A stretch of 64,000 nucleotides of DNA from SYFY01 sp041752315. Its GTDB lineage: Bacteria; Pseudomonadota; Gammaproteobacteria; Pseudomonadales; Azotimanducaceae. Location of the stretch: contig JBGSHJ010000075.1 in the NCBI GenBank assembly GCA_041752315.1, positions 1-64,000 on the forward strand. The letters are read 5' to 3'. The notes under the pieces were generated by a model that was not told the origin of the DNA, ran no database searches, and worked only from the letters and a program-made list of their open reading frames with translations. Shown here one piece after another: positions 1-8,955 of this stretch; position 1 is the first letter of the stretch, and the number at the start of each line of letters is the position of its first letter. Both the position numbers and the translations under genes were made by a program.

Positions 1-79
1 CAGGGCGTTCGTCAAAATCGAAGGCGCCGGGAAAACTGACGGCGCCTTCTTTCAACTGCTGGGCAGAATATCGGGTCAT
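1..79 (-). CDS. 5' end of an unidentified protein, cut by the window edge
   Basis: The minus-strand reading frame opens with ATG at 79 and runs off the window start, giving 26 codons (MTRYSAQQLKEGAVSFPGAF and on). Its ATG overlaps the stop of the sulfatase remnant in an ATGA, the usual sign of translational coupling. Too little is visible to name a family. A perfect 9-bp inverted repeat (20-28 with 41-49) lies inside the frame and could be coincidence. Confidence 0.4.
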   Translation of the reverse strand, partial: MTRYSAQQLKEGAVSFPGAFDFDERP

Positions 80-562
80 CAGGGGTCTCGTTGTCTTGCG
101 GGAATCCAGAGATAGTGCCAGCGACCCGGGATCAACACCAAACGGTTGTCACCGGCATCTATGACTGTACGGAATTCACTGGCCGACGGTCAGCCTCGGT
201 GTCGTGTTTCGATCCGTGCCGCGACGGCCCGATTGGCGATGTTGTGTTGCTCATGGGGATCGACGCCCAGACCAAACAGCTGTTCGTCTGCAAAGTCATG
301 AAAACCATCATGCCATGTACGCAGGTACAGGTAGTCGTCGAAGCGGACGGATCGCTGACAAGTCCACGCAGAGTGAGACAGCACCAGATGATCGCGCCCG
401 GATGGACTGCCGGACTCGAAGGCTGGCCTGAAGCCAGCAGCATCCCAGGTGCGAGATGCCTTGCCACCCTCGGCGACGTGTCGCGCGAGTATCCATAACA
501 GCCGAGGTGATCGGCGCGCAGCGTGTCGATGTCGAGAACGCGCACGTGGGCTCCTTGTTCAT
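79..562 (-). pseudogene. Sulfatase-family remnant: N- and C-terminal ends joined, centre deleted
   Basis: Near the 5' end the frame reads VLDIDTLRADHLGCYGY, the metal-binding N-terminal signature of arylsulfatase/alkaline-phosphatase-fold enzymes. About 40 residues later, in another frame, the sequence jumps to a typical C-terminal stretch (DDYLYLRTWHDG, then VDPHEQHNIA). Active sulfatases are roughly 450-550 residues; fewer than 160 codons remain here and the catalytic Cys/Ser motif region is gone. Further damage: a one-base frame slip between the likely ATG at 562 (MNKEP) and the signature, and an in-frame TGA at 187-189. After that TGA the frame stays protein-like (EFRTVIDAGDNRLVLIPGRW) to a stop at 79, so it decayed from a full-length gene. 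Confidence 0.75.
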
Positions 563-741
563 CGGTGGGTGGCGGATGTCGCCTGACAGAAGGGCTTTGC
601 AATGAAGGAACCGGTCACGCGACAGCTCCACAGACCCCCCGGGTTGCATGACGCAACCAAACGCCTACACTGCGCCGCGATGAAACCCAGACCCTTCGAC
701 CTGTCCGCCGAATCGTCGGCGAGCACATCAGGAGACCTGAC

Positions 742-1377
742 ATGATCAAGCTGCACGGCGCACCTCTTTCCAACTATTACAACACCGTCAAGACCGCACT
801 GCTGGAAAAGAACATCCCGTTCGAAGCCGTGTTTGCGCCCCCTTCACAGGATCCGGGCTATCTGGCCAAAAGCCCGATGGGGAAGATTCCGTATATCGAG
901 ACCGAAGCAGGCTTCCTCTCCGAAACCCATGCCATCCTCGACTATCTCGAAGAACTGCAGCCGAACCCTGCACTGCTGCCCGCCGATCTTTTTGCGCGTG
1001 CCAAGGTGCGCGAACTGGTGCAGGCAATCGAGCTGTACATCGAGCTCGTCGCGCGTCGGGGGCTGGGTGTGCTGTTTGGTCGCGAAGTGGCCGATGACGT
1101 CAAACAAGCCATCGCCAGTGACCTGCCCAAGGGCATCGCCGCCATCAACAAGCTGGTGAAATTCACGCCGTGGATTGCCGGCAACCAGTTCACGTACGCA
1201 GACTTGTCGGGCTACTGGGCCTTTTCGCTGGCCAGTCTGTCGGCAAAACAGAACGCCGGCATTGATCTGTTCATGGCGGTGCCGGGAGCCCAGGCCTGGT
1301 ATGACGCCGTCGCTGCACGACCGAGTGTCCAGCAGGCGCTTGCGGACCAGGCAGCGGCGCGCAAGGCACGCGGCTGA
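742..1377 (+). CDS. Glutathione S-transferase family protein
   Basis: The 211-residue length is usual for soluble GSTs. The N-terminal thioredoxin-like half (about residues 1-75) contains the glutathione-binding SPMGKIPYIE segment with its cis-proline and the SETHAILDYLEE motif; the rest is the all-helical C-terminal domain. AGGAGA lies just upstream of the ATG. Such enzymes conjugate glutathione to electrophiles or act as isomerases or dehalogenases; the substrate cannot be read from sequence. It precedes an aldolase on the same strand with a 149-bp gap, so co-transcription is only possible. A second, dissimilar GST is at 4581-5231. Confidence 0.85.
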   Translation: MIKLHGAPLSNYYNTVKTALLEKNIPFEAVFAPPSQDPGYLAKSPMGKIPYIETEAGFLSETHAILDYLEELQPNPALLPADLFARAKVRELVQAIELYIELVARRGLGVLFGREVADDVKQAIASDLPKGIAAINKLVKFTPWIAGNQFTYADLSGYWAFSLASLSAKQNAGIDLFMAVPGAQAWYDAVAARPSVQQALADQAAARKARG

Positions 1378-1526
1378 GTCGGAAGAAGACACGGCCCGGC
1401 CCGTCCACAAGTGTTCCGGGCGGGCAGATCATGCGACGCAGCTCCCGATGCCTGATAACCTCTGTCGTTCCCGGGACGCTGACAGGTCCTGGGAAATCCT
1501 GTTTCTGGCCAGAAGGAGAACCGTCC

Positions 1527-2372
1527 GTGCGCCGCAACCAGCTCCGCGCCAAGCTCAACGCCGGTGAACCCACGCTGGGCACGCATCTGCTGTCAGTCTG
1601 GCCAACGCTCGTGGAACTGGTCGGCAGGACCGGCCACTACGACTACATCGAATTTACCGCCGAGTACGCACCGTTCAGCCTGCATGACCTCGACAACCTG
1701 GGTCGCGCCTTCGAAGTGGCGGGGCTTGCCGGCATGATCAAGATCGAACAGGGCGAGTGGACCCATCAGGCGATGCGGGCCATCGGCTCGGGTTTTCAGA
1801 GTGTGCTGTTCGCCGATGTGCGGACGCTGGAAGACGCACAGGCCTGTGTCCGGGCCGTGCGTGCCGAAACCCCCGGCCGTCCCGGACGCAATGGTCTGAT
1901 GGGCGTCGGCATGCGGCGCGATGTGGGCATGATGATCGAGGCCGGCAGTCCGGCCTACGTCAACGCCCTGGACGAGGTGGTGATCGCCCTGATGGTGGAA
2001 AAACGCCAGTGTGTCGAGGACATCGAGAATATCCTCTCGGTGCCCGGTATCGACATGGTGCAGTTTGGTCCTGCCGATTATGCGATGAGCATTGGCCAGA
2101 CCGGCAATACCCGGCATCCAGACGTGCAGAAAGCCGAACGGCTGACCATCGAGACGGCGCTGCGCAAAGGTCTGCATCCCCGAGTTGAGCTTGGCAACCC
2201 GGACCACGCAGCGCGTTATATCGAGATGGGCGTCAAACACTTCTGCATCGGCTGGGACGTGAGCATCCTGTACGCGTGGTGGCGCGAAAACGGCGAGAAG
2301 CTTCGCCTGTCACTGGGTTCGGCCGCGACTGACGTGCCCCAACCACCGGGTTATGGCGCAACCGATCGCTGA
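1527..2372 (+). CDS. HpcH/HpaI-type aldolase family protein
   Basis: A 281-residue protein of the HpcH/HpaI aldolase/citrate-lyase-beta superfamily, TIM-barrel enzymes that cleave or form C-C bonds using pyruvate- or oxaloacetate-type donors and a divalent metal. Supporting stretches are the N-terminal THLLSVWPTLVELVG, MIKIEQGE, GVGMRRDVG and, around residue 181, VQFGPADYAMSIG, which matches the family GPxD signature. The frame is open further upstream, but AGAAGGAGA sits 6-7 nt before a GTG at 1527 and the residues before it look non-coding, so GTG was chosen. The substrate is unknown; neighbours give no clear pathway. Confidence 0.8.
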   Translation: MRRNQLRAKLNAGEPTLGTHLLSVWPTLVELVGRTGHYDYIEFTAEYAPFSLHDLDNLGRAFEVAGLAGMIKIEQGEWTHQAMRAIGSGFQSVLFADVRTLEDAQACVRAVRAETPGRPGRNGLMGVGMRRDVGMMIEAGSPAYVNALDEVVIALMVEKRQCVEDIENILSVPGIDMVQFGPADYAMSIGQTGNTRHPDVQKAERLTIETALRKGLHPRVELGNPDHAARYIEMGVKHFCIGWDVSILYAWWRENGEKLRLSLGSAATDVPQPPGYGATDR

Positions 2373-2496
2373 CTGACGTGCCTGCTATTTGCAAAGACGC
2401 CCTGACTGCGGCGAAGCCGGGCTTTGAATCCACAAACAACCCAGAGCAACCCAGATCAACCATGAACAAAAATAGAGAAGTGAAGGTGTCGTCCCG

Positions 2497-3549
2497 ATGA
2501 TCGATTCGTCCAATCCAGCACGGCTCACGATCACTCGCCCCGACGACTGGCACCTGCATCTGCGTGATGGCACCGCGCTGACTGCTGTACTGCCTGATAC
2601 CGCCCGCCAGTTTGCGCGCGCCATCGTGATGCCCAACCTGGTGCCACCGGTGACGACGGTCGCACTGGCACGCGCCTATCGAGACCGGATTCTGGCGGCA
2701 GTGCCGGCCGGTGTTCCGTTCAAACCCCTGATGACCCTCTATCTCACCGAGTCGACGTCGGCTGCCGACATCGCCCAGGCCAAGGCGAGTGGTTTCATTC
2801 ACGCCGTCAAGTACTACCCCGCAGGCGCCACCACCCACTCCGATGCAGGCGCGCGCAGTCTCGGCCATTGCACTGAAGCGCTGGCCGCCATGCAGGCACA
2901 CGACCTGCCGCTATTGATGCACGGTGAGGTCACGGACCCCAGCGTCGACATTTTCGACCGGGAGCACGTGTTCATCACCGAGCAGCTCGAACCCATCGTC
3001 AGACAGTACCCGAAGCTGCGGATCGTGCTTGAACATATCACCACGCAGGAAGCGGTCGCCTTTGTCGAACGGGCCTCACCGCAGATCGCGGCCACGATCA
3101 CGGCACATCACCTGCTGCTCAATCGCAACAGCCTGTTTGTGGGTGGGATAAGGCCGCACCACTACTGCCTACCGGTCCTGAAACGTGAAGTGCATCGACA
3201 GGCCCTGCTGAAGGCGGCAACCAGCGGCAATCCGAAGTTTTTTCTCGGCACGGACAGTGCGCCTCACGCGCGTCATACCAAGGAGATCGCTTGCGGTTGT
3301 GCAGGCATCTATACGGCCCATGCAGCCATCGAACTTTACGCGGAAGCATTTGATCAGGTCGGTCGACTGGATCGACTGCAGGCATTTGCCAGCGAACACG
3401 GACCGGACTGGTATCACCTGCCGCGCAATCCCGATCGCATCACGCTGCAGCGCTGCACCCAGCGGGTACCGGCCACCCTGCCGTTTGGCAGTGACGCCCT
3501 GGTGCCCTTTCGCGCCGGTGACGAGATCGCGTTCACGATGGTTGTCTGA
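2497..3549 (+). CDS. pyrC: Dihydroorotase (class II)
   Basis: Interconverts carbamoyl-aspartate and dihydroorotate, the third step of de novo pyrimidine synthesis, in the cytosol. The 350-residue length and sequence fit the PyrC class found in enterics. The binuclear zinc site is recognisable: His19 and His21 in HLHLRD, the lysine normally carbamylated (Lys105) in VKYYPAGATTHSDAG, His in LMHGEV and LEHITT, and the catalytic Asp in GTDSAPH. It is followed after 10 bp by the Sua5-type gene, so the two probably share an mRNA. The 124-bp leader contains CAACCCAGAG/CAACCCAGAT tandem repeats of unknown meaning. Confidence 0.95.
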   Translation: MIDSSNPARLTITRPDDWHLHLRDGTALTAVLPDTARQFARAIVMPNLVPPVTTVALARAYRDRILAAVPAGVPFKPLMTLYLTESTSAADIAQAKASGFIHAVKYYPAGATTHSDAGARSLGHCTEALAAMQAHDLPLLMHGEVTDPSVDIFDREHVFITEQLEPIVRQYPKLRIVLEHITTQEAVAFVERASPQIAATITAHHLLLNRNSLFVGGIRPHHYCLPVLKREVHRQALLKAATSGNPKFFLGTDSAPHARHTKEIACGCAGIYTAHAAIELYAEAFDQVGRLDRLQAFASEHGPDWYHLPRNPDRITLQRCTQRVPATLPFGSDALVPFRAGDEIAFTMVV

Positions 3550-3559
3550 GTCGATTGCC

Positions 3560-4543
3560 GTGCCCGATTCGAGGCTGACCCTGCCCTCCCCGGCCACCGT
3601 CATCCAGGCGGTGACAATTCTGCGCACGGGTGGACTGGTCGCGTTTCCGACCGAAACCGTCTACGGGCTTGGCGCCGATGCGCGCAACACCGTCGCGGTG
3701 AACCGTATTTTCAGGGCCAAGCGGCGACCTGCCGATCACCCACTGATCGTGCACCTCGCCGACGCAAACCAGTTGCCACTCTGGTGTCCGGCCGTTCCCG
3801 GTTTGGCATGGCAGCTGGCGGAAGCGTTCTGGCCGGGACCGCTGACCCTCATCGTGAAGCGGTCGAGTGACGTGCCAGGCGCCGTGACCGGCGGCCAGGA
3901 GACCGTTGGCCTGCGGGTACCGGCACATCCGGTGGCACTCGATCTGCTGCGCGAATTCGGGGGTGGCATTGCCGCACCTTCCGCCAATCAGTACGGCCAC
4001 ATCAGTCCAACCACCGCCGCGCACGTCGTGGCCGAACTGGGTGATGACGTCGACATGATCCTCGACGGTGGCGCCTGCGCCGTGGGCATCGAGTCGACCA
4101 TCGTTGATCTCTCCGGCGCACATCCACGCATCCTGAGGCCGGGCCAGTTGGGCCGGGAATCCATCGAAGAGGTGCTGGGTATCAAAATGCAGGCAGGGAC
4201 ATCCGGCGCACCGCGTGTTTCCGGTGACCAGGCCAGCCACTATGCGCCGCGTACACCAACCCGCTGGCTGGAACCATCGCAGGTGCACAAGGTAGTGAGC
4301 GACACGTCGACACACACAAGAATCGGCGTCATTGCATTGGGTGTCGAAGCACCGGCAGGTTCCGCGCATATCGAGTGGCGTGCGCTGTCCGCTGACCCGG
4401 TCGTCTTTGCACAACAACTTTATGCACGGCTCCGGGAACTGGATGAACTCCGACTCGATGTGATCCTGCTCGAGGTCCCACCCGACACCCGCCGATGGGT
4501 AGCCGTGCGCGACCGACTCAGGCGGGCTGCCGGTTCCGGTTAG
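3560..4543 (+). CDS. L-threonylcarbamoyladenylate synthase, long Sua5-type
   Basis: Makes threonylcarbamoyl-AMP from threonine, bicarbonate and ATP, the first step of t6A37 modification of ANN-decoding tRNAs. The YrdC/TsaC domain fills roughly the first 200 residues, with GLVAFPTETVYGLGADA, the basic FRAKRRPADHPL segment, and later PSANQYGHISPT and DGGACAVGIESTIVDLS. About 120 further residues form the C-terminal domain of Sua5-type (not short TsaC-type) proteins. The open frame extends upstream into pyrC in another frame; a GTG 10 bp after the pyrC stop gives a sensible N-terminus (327 residues). A TTG at 3542 is the alternative. Confidence 0.9.
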   Translation: MPDSRLTLPSPATVIQAVTILRTGGLVAFPTETVYGLGADARNTVAVNRIFRAKRRPADHPLIVHLADANQLPLWCPAVPGLAWQLAEAFWPGPLTLIVKRSSDVPGAVTGGQETVGLRVPAHPVALDLLREFGGGIAAPSANQYGHISPTTAAHVVAELGDDVDMILDGGACAVGIESTIVDLSGAHPRILRPGQLGRESIEEVLGIKMQAGTSGAPRVSGDQASHYAPRTPTRWLEPSQVHKVVSDTSTHTRIGVIALGVEAPAGSAHIEWRALSADPVVFAQQLYARLRELDELRLDVILLEVPPDTRRWVAVRDRLRRAAGSG

Positions 4544-4580
4544 GAATCGGGTGGTCTGCCCGCCAGCATGGTCACTCCGA

Positions 4581-5231
4581 TCAACCGCGACCTGCGCGTC
4601 GCTCCGCAAGACCATGGGTCATTTCGGCAAGGACGCGGGCTGCATGCGGATCCTGCTGAATCCGTTGCCACCAGGCCTCCGTGCGAGTATGCCCCGGGAT
4701 GGGGTTGTCCACGTCCATCGACGGTACCACCTGTTCACACATGAACAGGGCGGGCACCAGGCTGCAGTCGGCCAACGTGAGGCTGTCACCCACGGCATAA
4801 CGGGTATCACCGAGGTAACGCTCCAGGGCGTTGAGGCCACGGTTCACCTGCGCCATGAACAGGTCGCGTATTGCGTCCACGCGAGATGCACGACGCACCT
4901 GCGGCAACGCCATGAAGATGTTGTTCATCAGATAGATGTCCGCGATCCGTGCGATGGTGCGCACCTGTGCGCGCTGGCGGGGCGAGCTGCCAAGCATGGA
5001 AGGACTGGGATAACACTCTTCAAGATACTCGGCGATCACTTCGGACTCCGGGATCACATCACCGTCAACTTCGAGCGCCGGAATGCGGCCCAGCGGTGAC
5101 GTCTTCTGGAACTCCCCCTGGAAGAAACCGGCCGGCCGCTCGAATACGATCCCGGTGATGCCCTTGGCATAGATCTGCAGGCGGACTTTGGCCGAATAAG
5201 GGCTCAGATCACCGGAATAGAGTTTCATCAT
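4581..5231 (-). CDS. Glutathione S-transferase, SspA-like subgroup
   Basis: A 216-residue GST-fold protein: the N-terminal thioredoxin-like half (KLYSGDLSPYSAKVRLQIYAKG, then SPLGRIPALEVDG and ESEVIAEYLEE) is followed by a helical C-terminal domain. The overall look resembles stringent starvation protein A and related cytosolic GSTs, but there is no ribosomal rpsI/rplM or petABC neighbourhood to support calling it sspA. Two consecutive ATGs (5231 and 5228) are possible starts. It is convergent with the Sua5-type gene, leaving 37 bp, and divergent from the TPP enzyme. Confidence 0.8.
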   Translation of the reverse strand: MMKLYSGDLSPYSAKVRLQIYAKGITGIVFERPAGFFQGEFQKTSPLGRIPALEVDGDVIPESEVIAEYLEECYPSPSMLGSSPRQRAQVRTIARIADIYLMNNIFMALPQVRRASRVDAIRDLFMAQVNRGLNALERYLGDTRYAVGDSLTLADCSLVPALFMCEQVVPSMDVDNPIPGHTRTEAWWQRIQQDPHAARVLAEMTHGLAERRAGRG

Positions 5232-5411
5232 GAGTCGATACCGTGGTGGGATGTGCGGAACGATACCTCATGCACCCGTCCGGAGAGCGTCGGATGCAAA
5301 TTTTCGAGGCGGCGCAGCGCGTCCTGGAATGCGCGATCTGACGGTGAACAATTGAGTCCGGACCCTGCCGTCGCGTAGTCTGTGGGCAAACCCAATCCAG
5401 GATCAGCGCCC

Positions 5412-7064
5412 ATGCGCGGACGAACCGTATTCATGGACAGCCTGCGCGCTCACGGTGTACAGGCCATCTTCGGCAACCCGGGGACCACCGAGAGCCCGCT
5501 GCTCGACGCCCTCTCCGACTATCCGGACATTCGTTATGTCACCACCCTTCACGAAGGAATCGCCGTCAGTGCCGCGGTGCTCTATGCCCAGGCTACGGGT
5601 GAAACCGTGGTCGTCAACGTGCATGTCGCACCGGGTCTGGGCAACGCCCTCGGTACGCTGTATGGCGCCTTGAAATCCTCCGCACCCCTGGTGATGACGG
5701 CCGGCCAGCAGGACACCCGGATGCGCCTGCGTGATCCGGTGCTTGGACACGATCTTGTTGCCATGGCGGCACCGATGGTGAAGTGGGCCACGCAGGTCAA
5801 CCATGCCGATGAAATGGCCGATGTGATGCAGCGTGCCATCAGCATTGCCAACGAGGCTCCCAAGGGGCCGGTATTCGTGGCCCTGCCGATCAATGTGATG
5901 GAGCAGGAAACCGGGAACGGCGCGTGGACGGCAGGACCTGTCTTCAGCGAGTCCACACCCGACACGAACGGCGTTGAAATCGCCGCGTCCTGTCTTGCAT
6001 CCGCAGCGCGACCGATGATTGTCGCCAGTGACGACGTGGCGCGTGCTGGCGCTCTGCCGGCGCTGGTCAGTCTGGCCGAACGACTGGGTGCACCGGTGTA
6101 CCAGGACATCCTGCGCCAGCACCTCGTGTTTCCGAATCGCCACGCTGCGTACGGCGGCACGCTGCCATCCGATGCGGCCGGCGTTCGCAGCCTGCTGGCC
6201 GGTTGTGATGCACTGCTGATGCTGGGTGGACCGTTTTTTGAAGAGATCTGGTTCGACTCCGCACGTGCCGTGCCGGAGGCCACACCGATCATTCAACTCA
6301 CGCACACGTCCGGTGTCATGGCGCGCAATTTTGCAGTGACCGTAGGTCTCACCGGGGCGTTGAAGCCGGGTATCGAAGCGCTCGACAGGGCCCTGGCCTC
6401 GAAGATTCCGCCGGCCACCTCAGACAGTCGAATGGCCCAGCTCGAAACCAAAGCGGCGAGCCGCCAGCAAGCGGCGGCGGCAAGCCTGGCCAAGACCCGT
6501 GATACACGACCCATGACACCGCTGCGTGCGCTCACGGAGATTTCCTCAGGGTTACCGGCAAATGCCGTGGTCGTCGACGAATCCGTCACCGCCACCGGTG
6601 ACGTCGCGCGGGTGTTCGACTTCCGCAACACCGGAGACTACTTCGGTCAGCGTGGGGGTGGCATCGGTCAGGGCATCGCCGGTGCACTGGGTGTGGCCGT
6701 CGCCTGGCCCGACCGACCCGTGGTCATGATCACCGGCGATGGTTCGGCGATGTATGCCGTTCAATCCCTGTGGACGGCGGCCCTGCTCAAACTGCGCATC
6801 GTGTTTGTGGTACTGGCCAATCGTGAGTACCGGGTACTCAAACACAACCTCGACACCTACCGCCTGCGATTTGATGCCACGTCCAATCGCGACTATCCGT
6901 TCATGGATCTGTCACCCGGCCTCGATTTCACCGCGATGGCGCGGGGCATGGGCGTATCGAGCGAGCACATCGAAGATCCGGACCAACTGAAGGCAGCCAT
7001 CGCCGCCGCCATCGCAAGCGGCGGGCCGCACCTGATCGAAGTGGTCGTTTCGGGAAAACAGTGA
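5412..7064 (+). CDS. Thiamine-diphosphate enzyme, benzoylformate decarboxylase-like
   Basis: A 550-residue protein of the acetolactate synthase/decarboxylase superfamily. The N-terminal pyrimidine-binding domain has FGNPGTTES with the cofactor-activating Glu27 and the nearby LHEGIAVSAA; the C-terminal domain has the thiamine-diphosphate/Mg motif ITGDGSAMYAVQSL ending at a conserved Asn about 27 residues on. The order and wording (GNPGTTE, GQQDTRM) resemble benzoylformate decarboxylase more than acetolactate synthase, so a non-oxidative 2-oxoacid decarboxylase is the best guess. AGGA precedes the ATG at 5412; a GTG at 5382 is less likely. The next two genes follow at 45 and 51 bp and probably share its mRNA. 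Confidence 0.8.
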   Translation: MRGRTVFMDSLRAHGVQAIFGNPGTTESPLLDALSDYPDIRYVTTLHEGIAVSAAVLYAQATGETVVVNVHVAPGLGNALGTLYGALKSSAPLVMTAGQQDTRMRLRDPVLGHDLVAMAAPMVKWATQVNHADEMADVMQRAISIANEAPKGPVFVALPINVMEQETGNGAWTAGPVFSESTPDTNGVEIAASCLASAARPMIVASDDVARAGALPALVSLAERLGAPVYQDILRQHLVFPNRHAAYGGTLPSDAAGVRSLLAGCDALLMLGGPFFEEIWFDSARAVPEATPIIQLTHTSGVMARNFAVTVGLTGALKPGIEALDRALASKIPPATSDSRMAQLETKAASRQQAAAASLAKTRDTRPMTPLRALTEISSGLPANAVVVDESVTATGDVARVFDFRNTGDYFGQRGGGIGQGIAGALGVAVAWPDRPVVMITGDGSAMYAVQSLWTAALLKLRIVFVVLANREYRVLKHNLDTYRLRFDATSNRDYPFMDLSPGLDFTAMARGMGVSSEHIEDPDQLKAAIAAAIASGGPHLIEVVVSGKQ

Positions 7065-7109
7065 TCGATCTGAGGTCTTCCAAGTGAATTTGCCGGAGTA
7101 CTCCCAGCC

Positions 7110-7910
7110 ATGACTCTCTCGCAAACGGATCTGCAGACCATCACCGGTGGATTTCTGGCGGCCTTGCGCGCCAATGCACTCTACGTGGCACCTTCGGCCA
7201 CATTTTCGGCCACATCGGCCGCGGCGTCTCCGCTCTCGATGGCCGATGCCGTGGCATTGCAACGGGAATTTGTTGAACTGCGCAGCACCATCGACAAGGT
7301 GGCGGGCTACAAGTCCGCCGCCAACGCAGCCGCGCTGCAGACCGCCCTGGGTCTGAGCGAGCCCATCGTCGGCGCGCTGTTTGCGGGCGGTGAACGGGCT
7401 TCGGGGGCACGCATCGACCGAGCGGCCTATCGAACCCTGCTGATCGAGACGGAACTCGGTTTTGTGTTGGGCAAGGCCATCCAGACCCGGCTGACCAGTG
7501 TGGACGAACTGCGCGAAGCCGTGACCTCGTGTGTGCCGATGATCGAACTTGCAGACCCGGGCTTTGGGCGCACACGCTTCAATGGTCTTGATCTCATTGC
7601 CGCCAATTCAGCGTCGGCCGGATTCATCCGCGGCACACCACAGCAGGCTGCCCAGGTGGAGGTGAACGACATCTCGATTCGCCTGAGCCATGGAACCACG
7701 ACCCTTCACGAAGCGCAGAGCCGGGATCTCATGGGTGACCAGTGGCAGGCGCTGCTGTGGCTCGTGAACAAGGTGATCGACACAGGCTACCAGATCCATC
7801 CGGGGCAACTGTTCATGACAGGCGCCCTCGGCGGCGCACACCCTGCAGCACCCGGTGAGTATCTGGCGCAGTTCGGTCCATTGGGCGAGGTATCTTTCAG
7901 CGTGTTCTGA
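7110..7910 (+). CDS. 2-oxopent-4-enoate hydratase / oxalocrotonate decarboxylase family protein
   Basis: A 266-residue member of the MhpD/DmpE/DmpH group of the fumarylacetoacetase-like fold. These Mg-dependent enzymes hydrate 2-hydroxypenta-2,4-dienoate or decarboxylate oxalocrotonate in meta-cleavage pathways. Supporting segments are KVAGYKSAANAAALQTALGL, IETELGFVLGKAI, PMIELADPGF and the GALGGAHPAAPGEY C-terminal signature. It follows the TPP enzyme, which fits breakdown of a 2-oxoacid intermediate, but no ring-cleavage dioxygenase is near. An exact 12-bp tandem duplication (TTCGGCCACATT, 7193-7215) encodes SATFSATS near its N-terminus. Confidence 0.8.
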   Translation: MTLSQTDLQTITGGFLAALRANALYVAPSATFSATSAAASPLSMADAVALQREFVELRSTIDKVAGYKSAANAAALQTALGLSEPIVGALFAGGERASGARIDRAAYRTLLIETELGFVLGKAIQTRLTSVDELREAVTSCVPMIELADPGFGRTRFNGLDLIAANSASAGFIRGTPQQAAQVEVNDISIRLSHGTTTLHEAQSRDLMGDQWQALLWLVNKVIDTGYQIHPGQLFMTGALGGAHPAAPGEYLAQFGPLGEVSFSVF

Positions 7911-7961
7911 CCATCGGTTATGGTTTGGCCCGTACAACCCTGCAACGGAGAAGGCCCGACA

Positions 7962-8810
7962 ATGGACTCTGAGCTTGTGAACGCGAAGGAATACAAGGAC
8001 ATCGAGTACCACGTCGACGGACATGTTGCGCGGGTGACGATCAACCGTCCGGCCTATCGGAATGCACAGAGCCGACGATTGCTGGAAGAACTCGATGAGG
8101 CCTTCAGCGCGGCCGTGGAAGATGTCCATGTCAGGGTGATTGTGCTGCACGCGGCCGGACCTCATTTTTCCGGCGGGCACGATCTGGGATCACCCGATGA
8201 ACTGGCTGATCGACAGGTGCGACCCCTGCAGGAGGGCTTGCGTGGTCGATACGCTCACTCGCGGGAACACTTTGTCACGAAGACCTTGCGGTGGCGCGAG
8301 CTGCCCAAACCGACGATCGTGGCAACACAGGGTTACTGCATCTTTGCCGGCTGGATGGTTGCCTCCGCGATGGACATCATCTTTGCTGCCGATGACACGA
8401 TGTTCCTGGGCGCGAACTTCCAGTACTTCTCGATTCCCTGGGACATGCACCCGCGCAAAGCCAAGGAGCTGCTGTATGAAAGCCGCTTCATCGACGCGCC
8501 CGAAGCGCTCGCACTGGGCCTGGTCAATCGGGTGGTGCCCGCGGCGCGTCTGCTCGACGAGACGATGGAGTATGCACACCGGATCGCCACCAACGACCCT
8601 TTTCAACTGCGCATGATCAAACTTGCCGTCAATCAGATGCAGGATCACCAGGGTTTTGCCTCGCATATCAGTTCGGCCCATGCCCTGCACATGCTGTCGT
8701 CGGAAGGCGAGAAGGATCCCGACTACGCACTGAAGGTGCCGGAGGGCCGACGCCGACCGATGGTCGATCGGGCATTCGAAAACTACGCACTCAGCCGGAA
8801 AAAAACCTGA
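7962..8810 (+). CDS. Enoyl-CoA hydratase/isomerase family protein
   Basis: A 282-residue crotonase-fold protein. It shows the N-terminal VARVTINRPAYRNAQS, the first oxyanion-hole segment HFSGGHDLGS and the second around IFAGWMVASAMDIIFAADD. The acidic residues that mark true hydratases are not plainly conserved in the second segment, so it may hydrate, isomerise or hydrolyse a CoA thioester. GGAGAAGG sits 5-10 nt before the ATG at 7962; the open frame upstream is ignored. Third gene of the run that starts with the TPP enzyme. Confidence 0.85.
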   Translation: MDSELVNAKEYKDIEYHVDGHVARVTINRPAYRNAQSRRLLEELDEAFSAAVEDVHVRVIVLHAAGPHFSGGHDLGSPDELADRQVRPLQEGLRGRYAHSREHFVTKTLRWRELPKPTIVATQGYCIFAGWMVASAMDIIFAADDTMFLGANFQYFSIPWDMHPRKAKELLYESRFIDAPEALALGLVNRVVPAARLLDETMEYAHRIATNDPFQLRMIKLAVNQMQDHQGFASHISSAHALHMLSSEGEKDPDYALKVPEGRRRPMVDRAFENYALSRKKT

Positions 8811-8955
8811 GGACTGCCTATCTCCCTTCAGGAACAATGGCCTCACGCCGCGGGATCACCGCCTCCCGACAGGCCTTTTTGCCGCTCCGTTCGGCTCGCC
8901 TGTATCCGATTACCACGCTATCCTGCGGGAACACACCCATTTCCAGGATCGATCC

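Noticed and set aside
187..189. In-frame TGA in the sulfatase remnant as another selenocysteine codon
   Set aside because: The context is not a redox motif, the gene has other disabling changes, and sulfatases do not use Sec at that position.
4581..5231. Calling this GST sspA
   Set aside because: Sequence style is similar, but the usual rpsI/rplM or sspB neighbourhood is absent.
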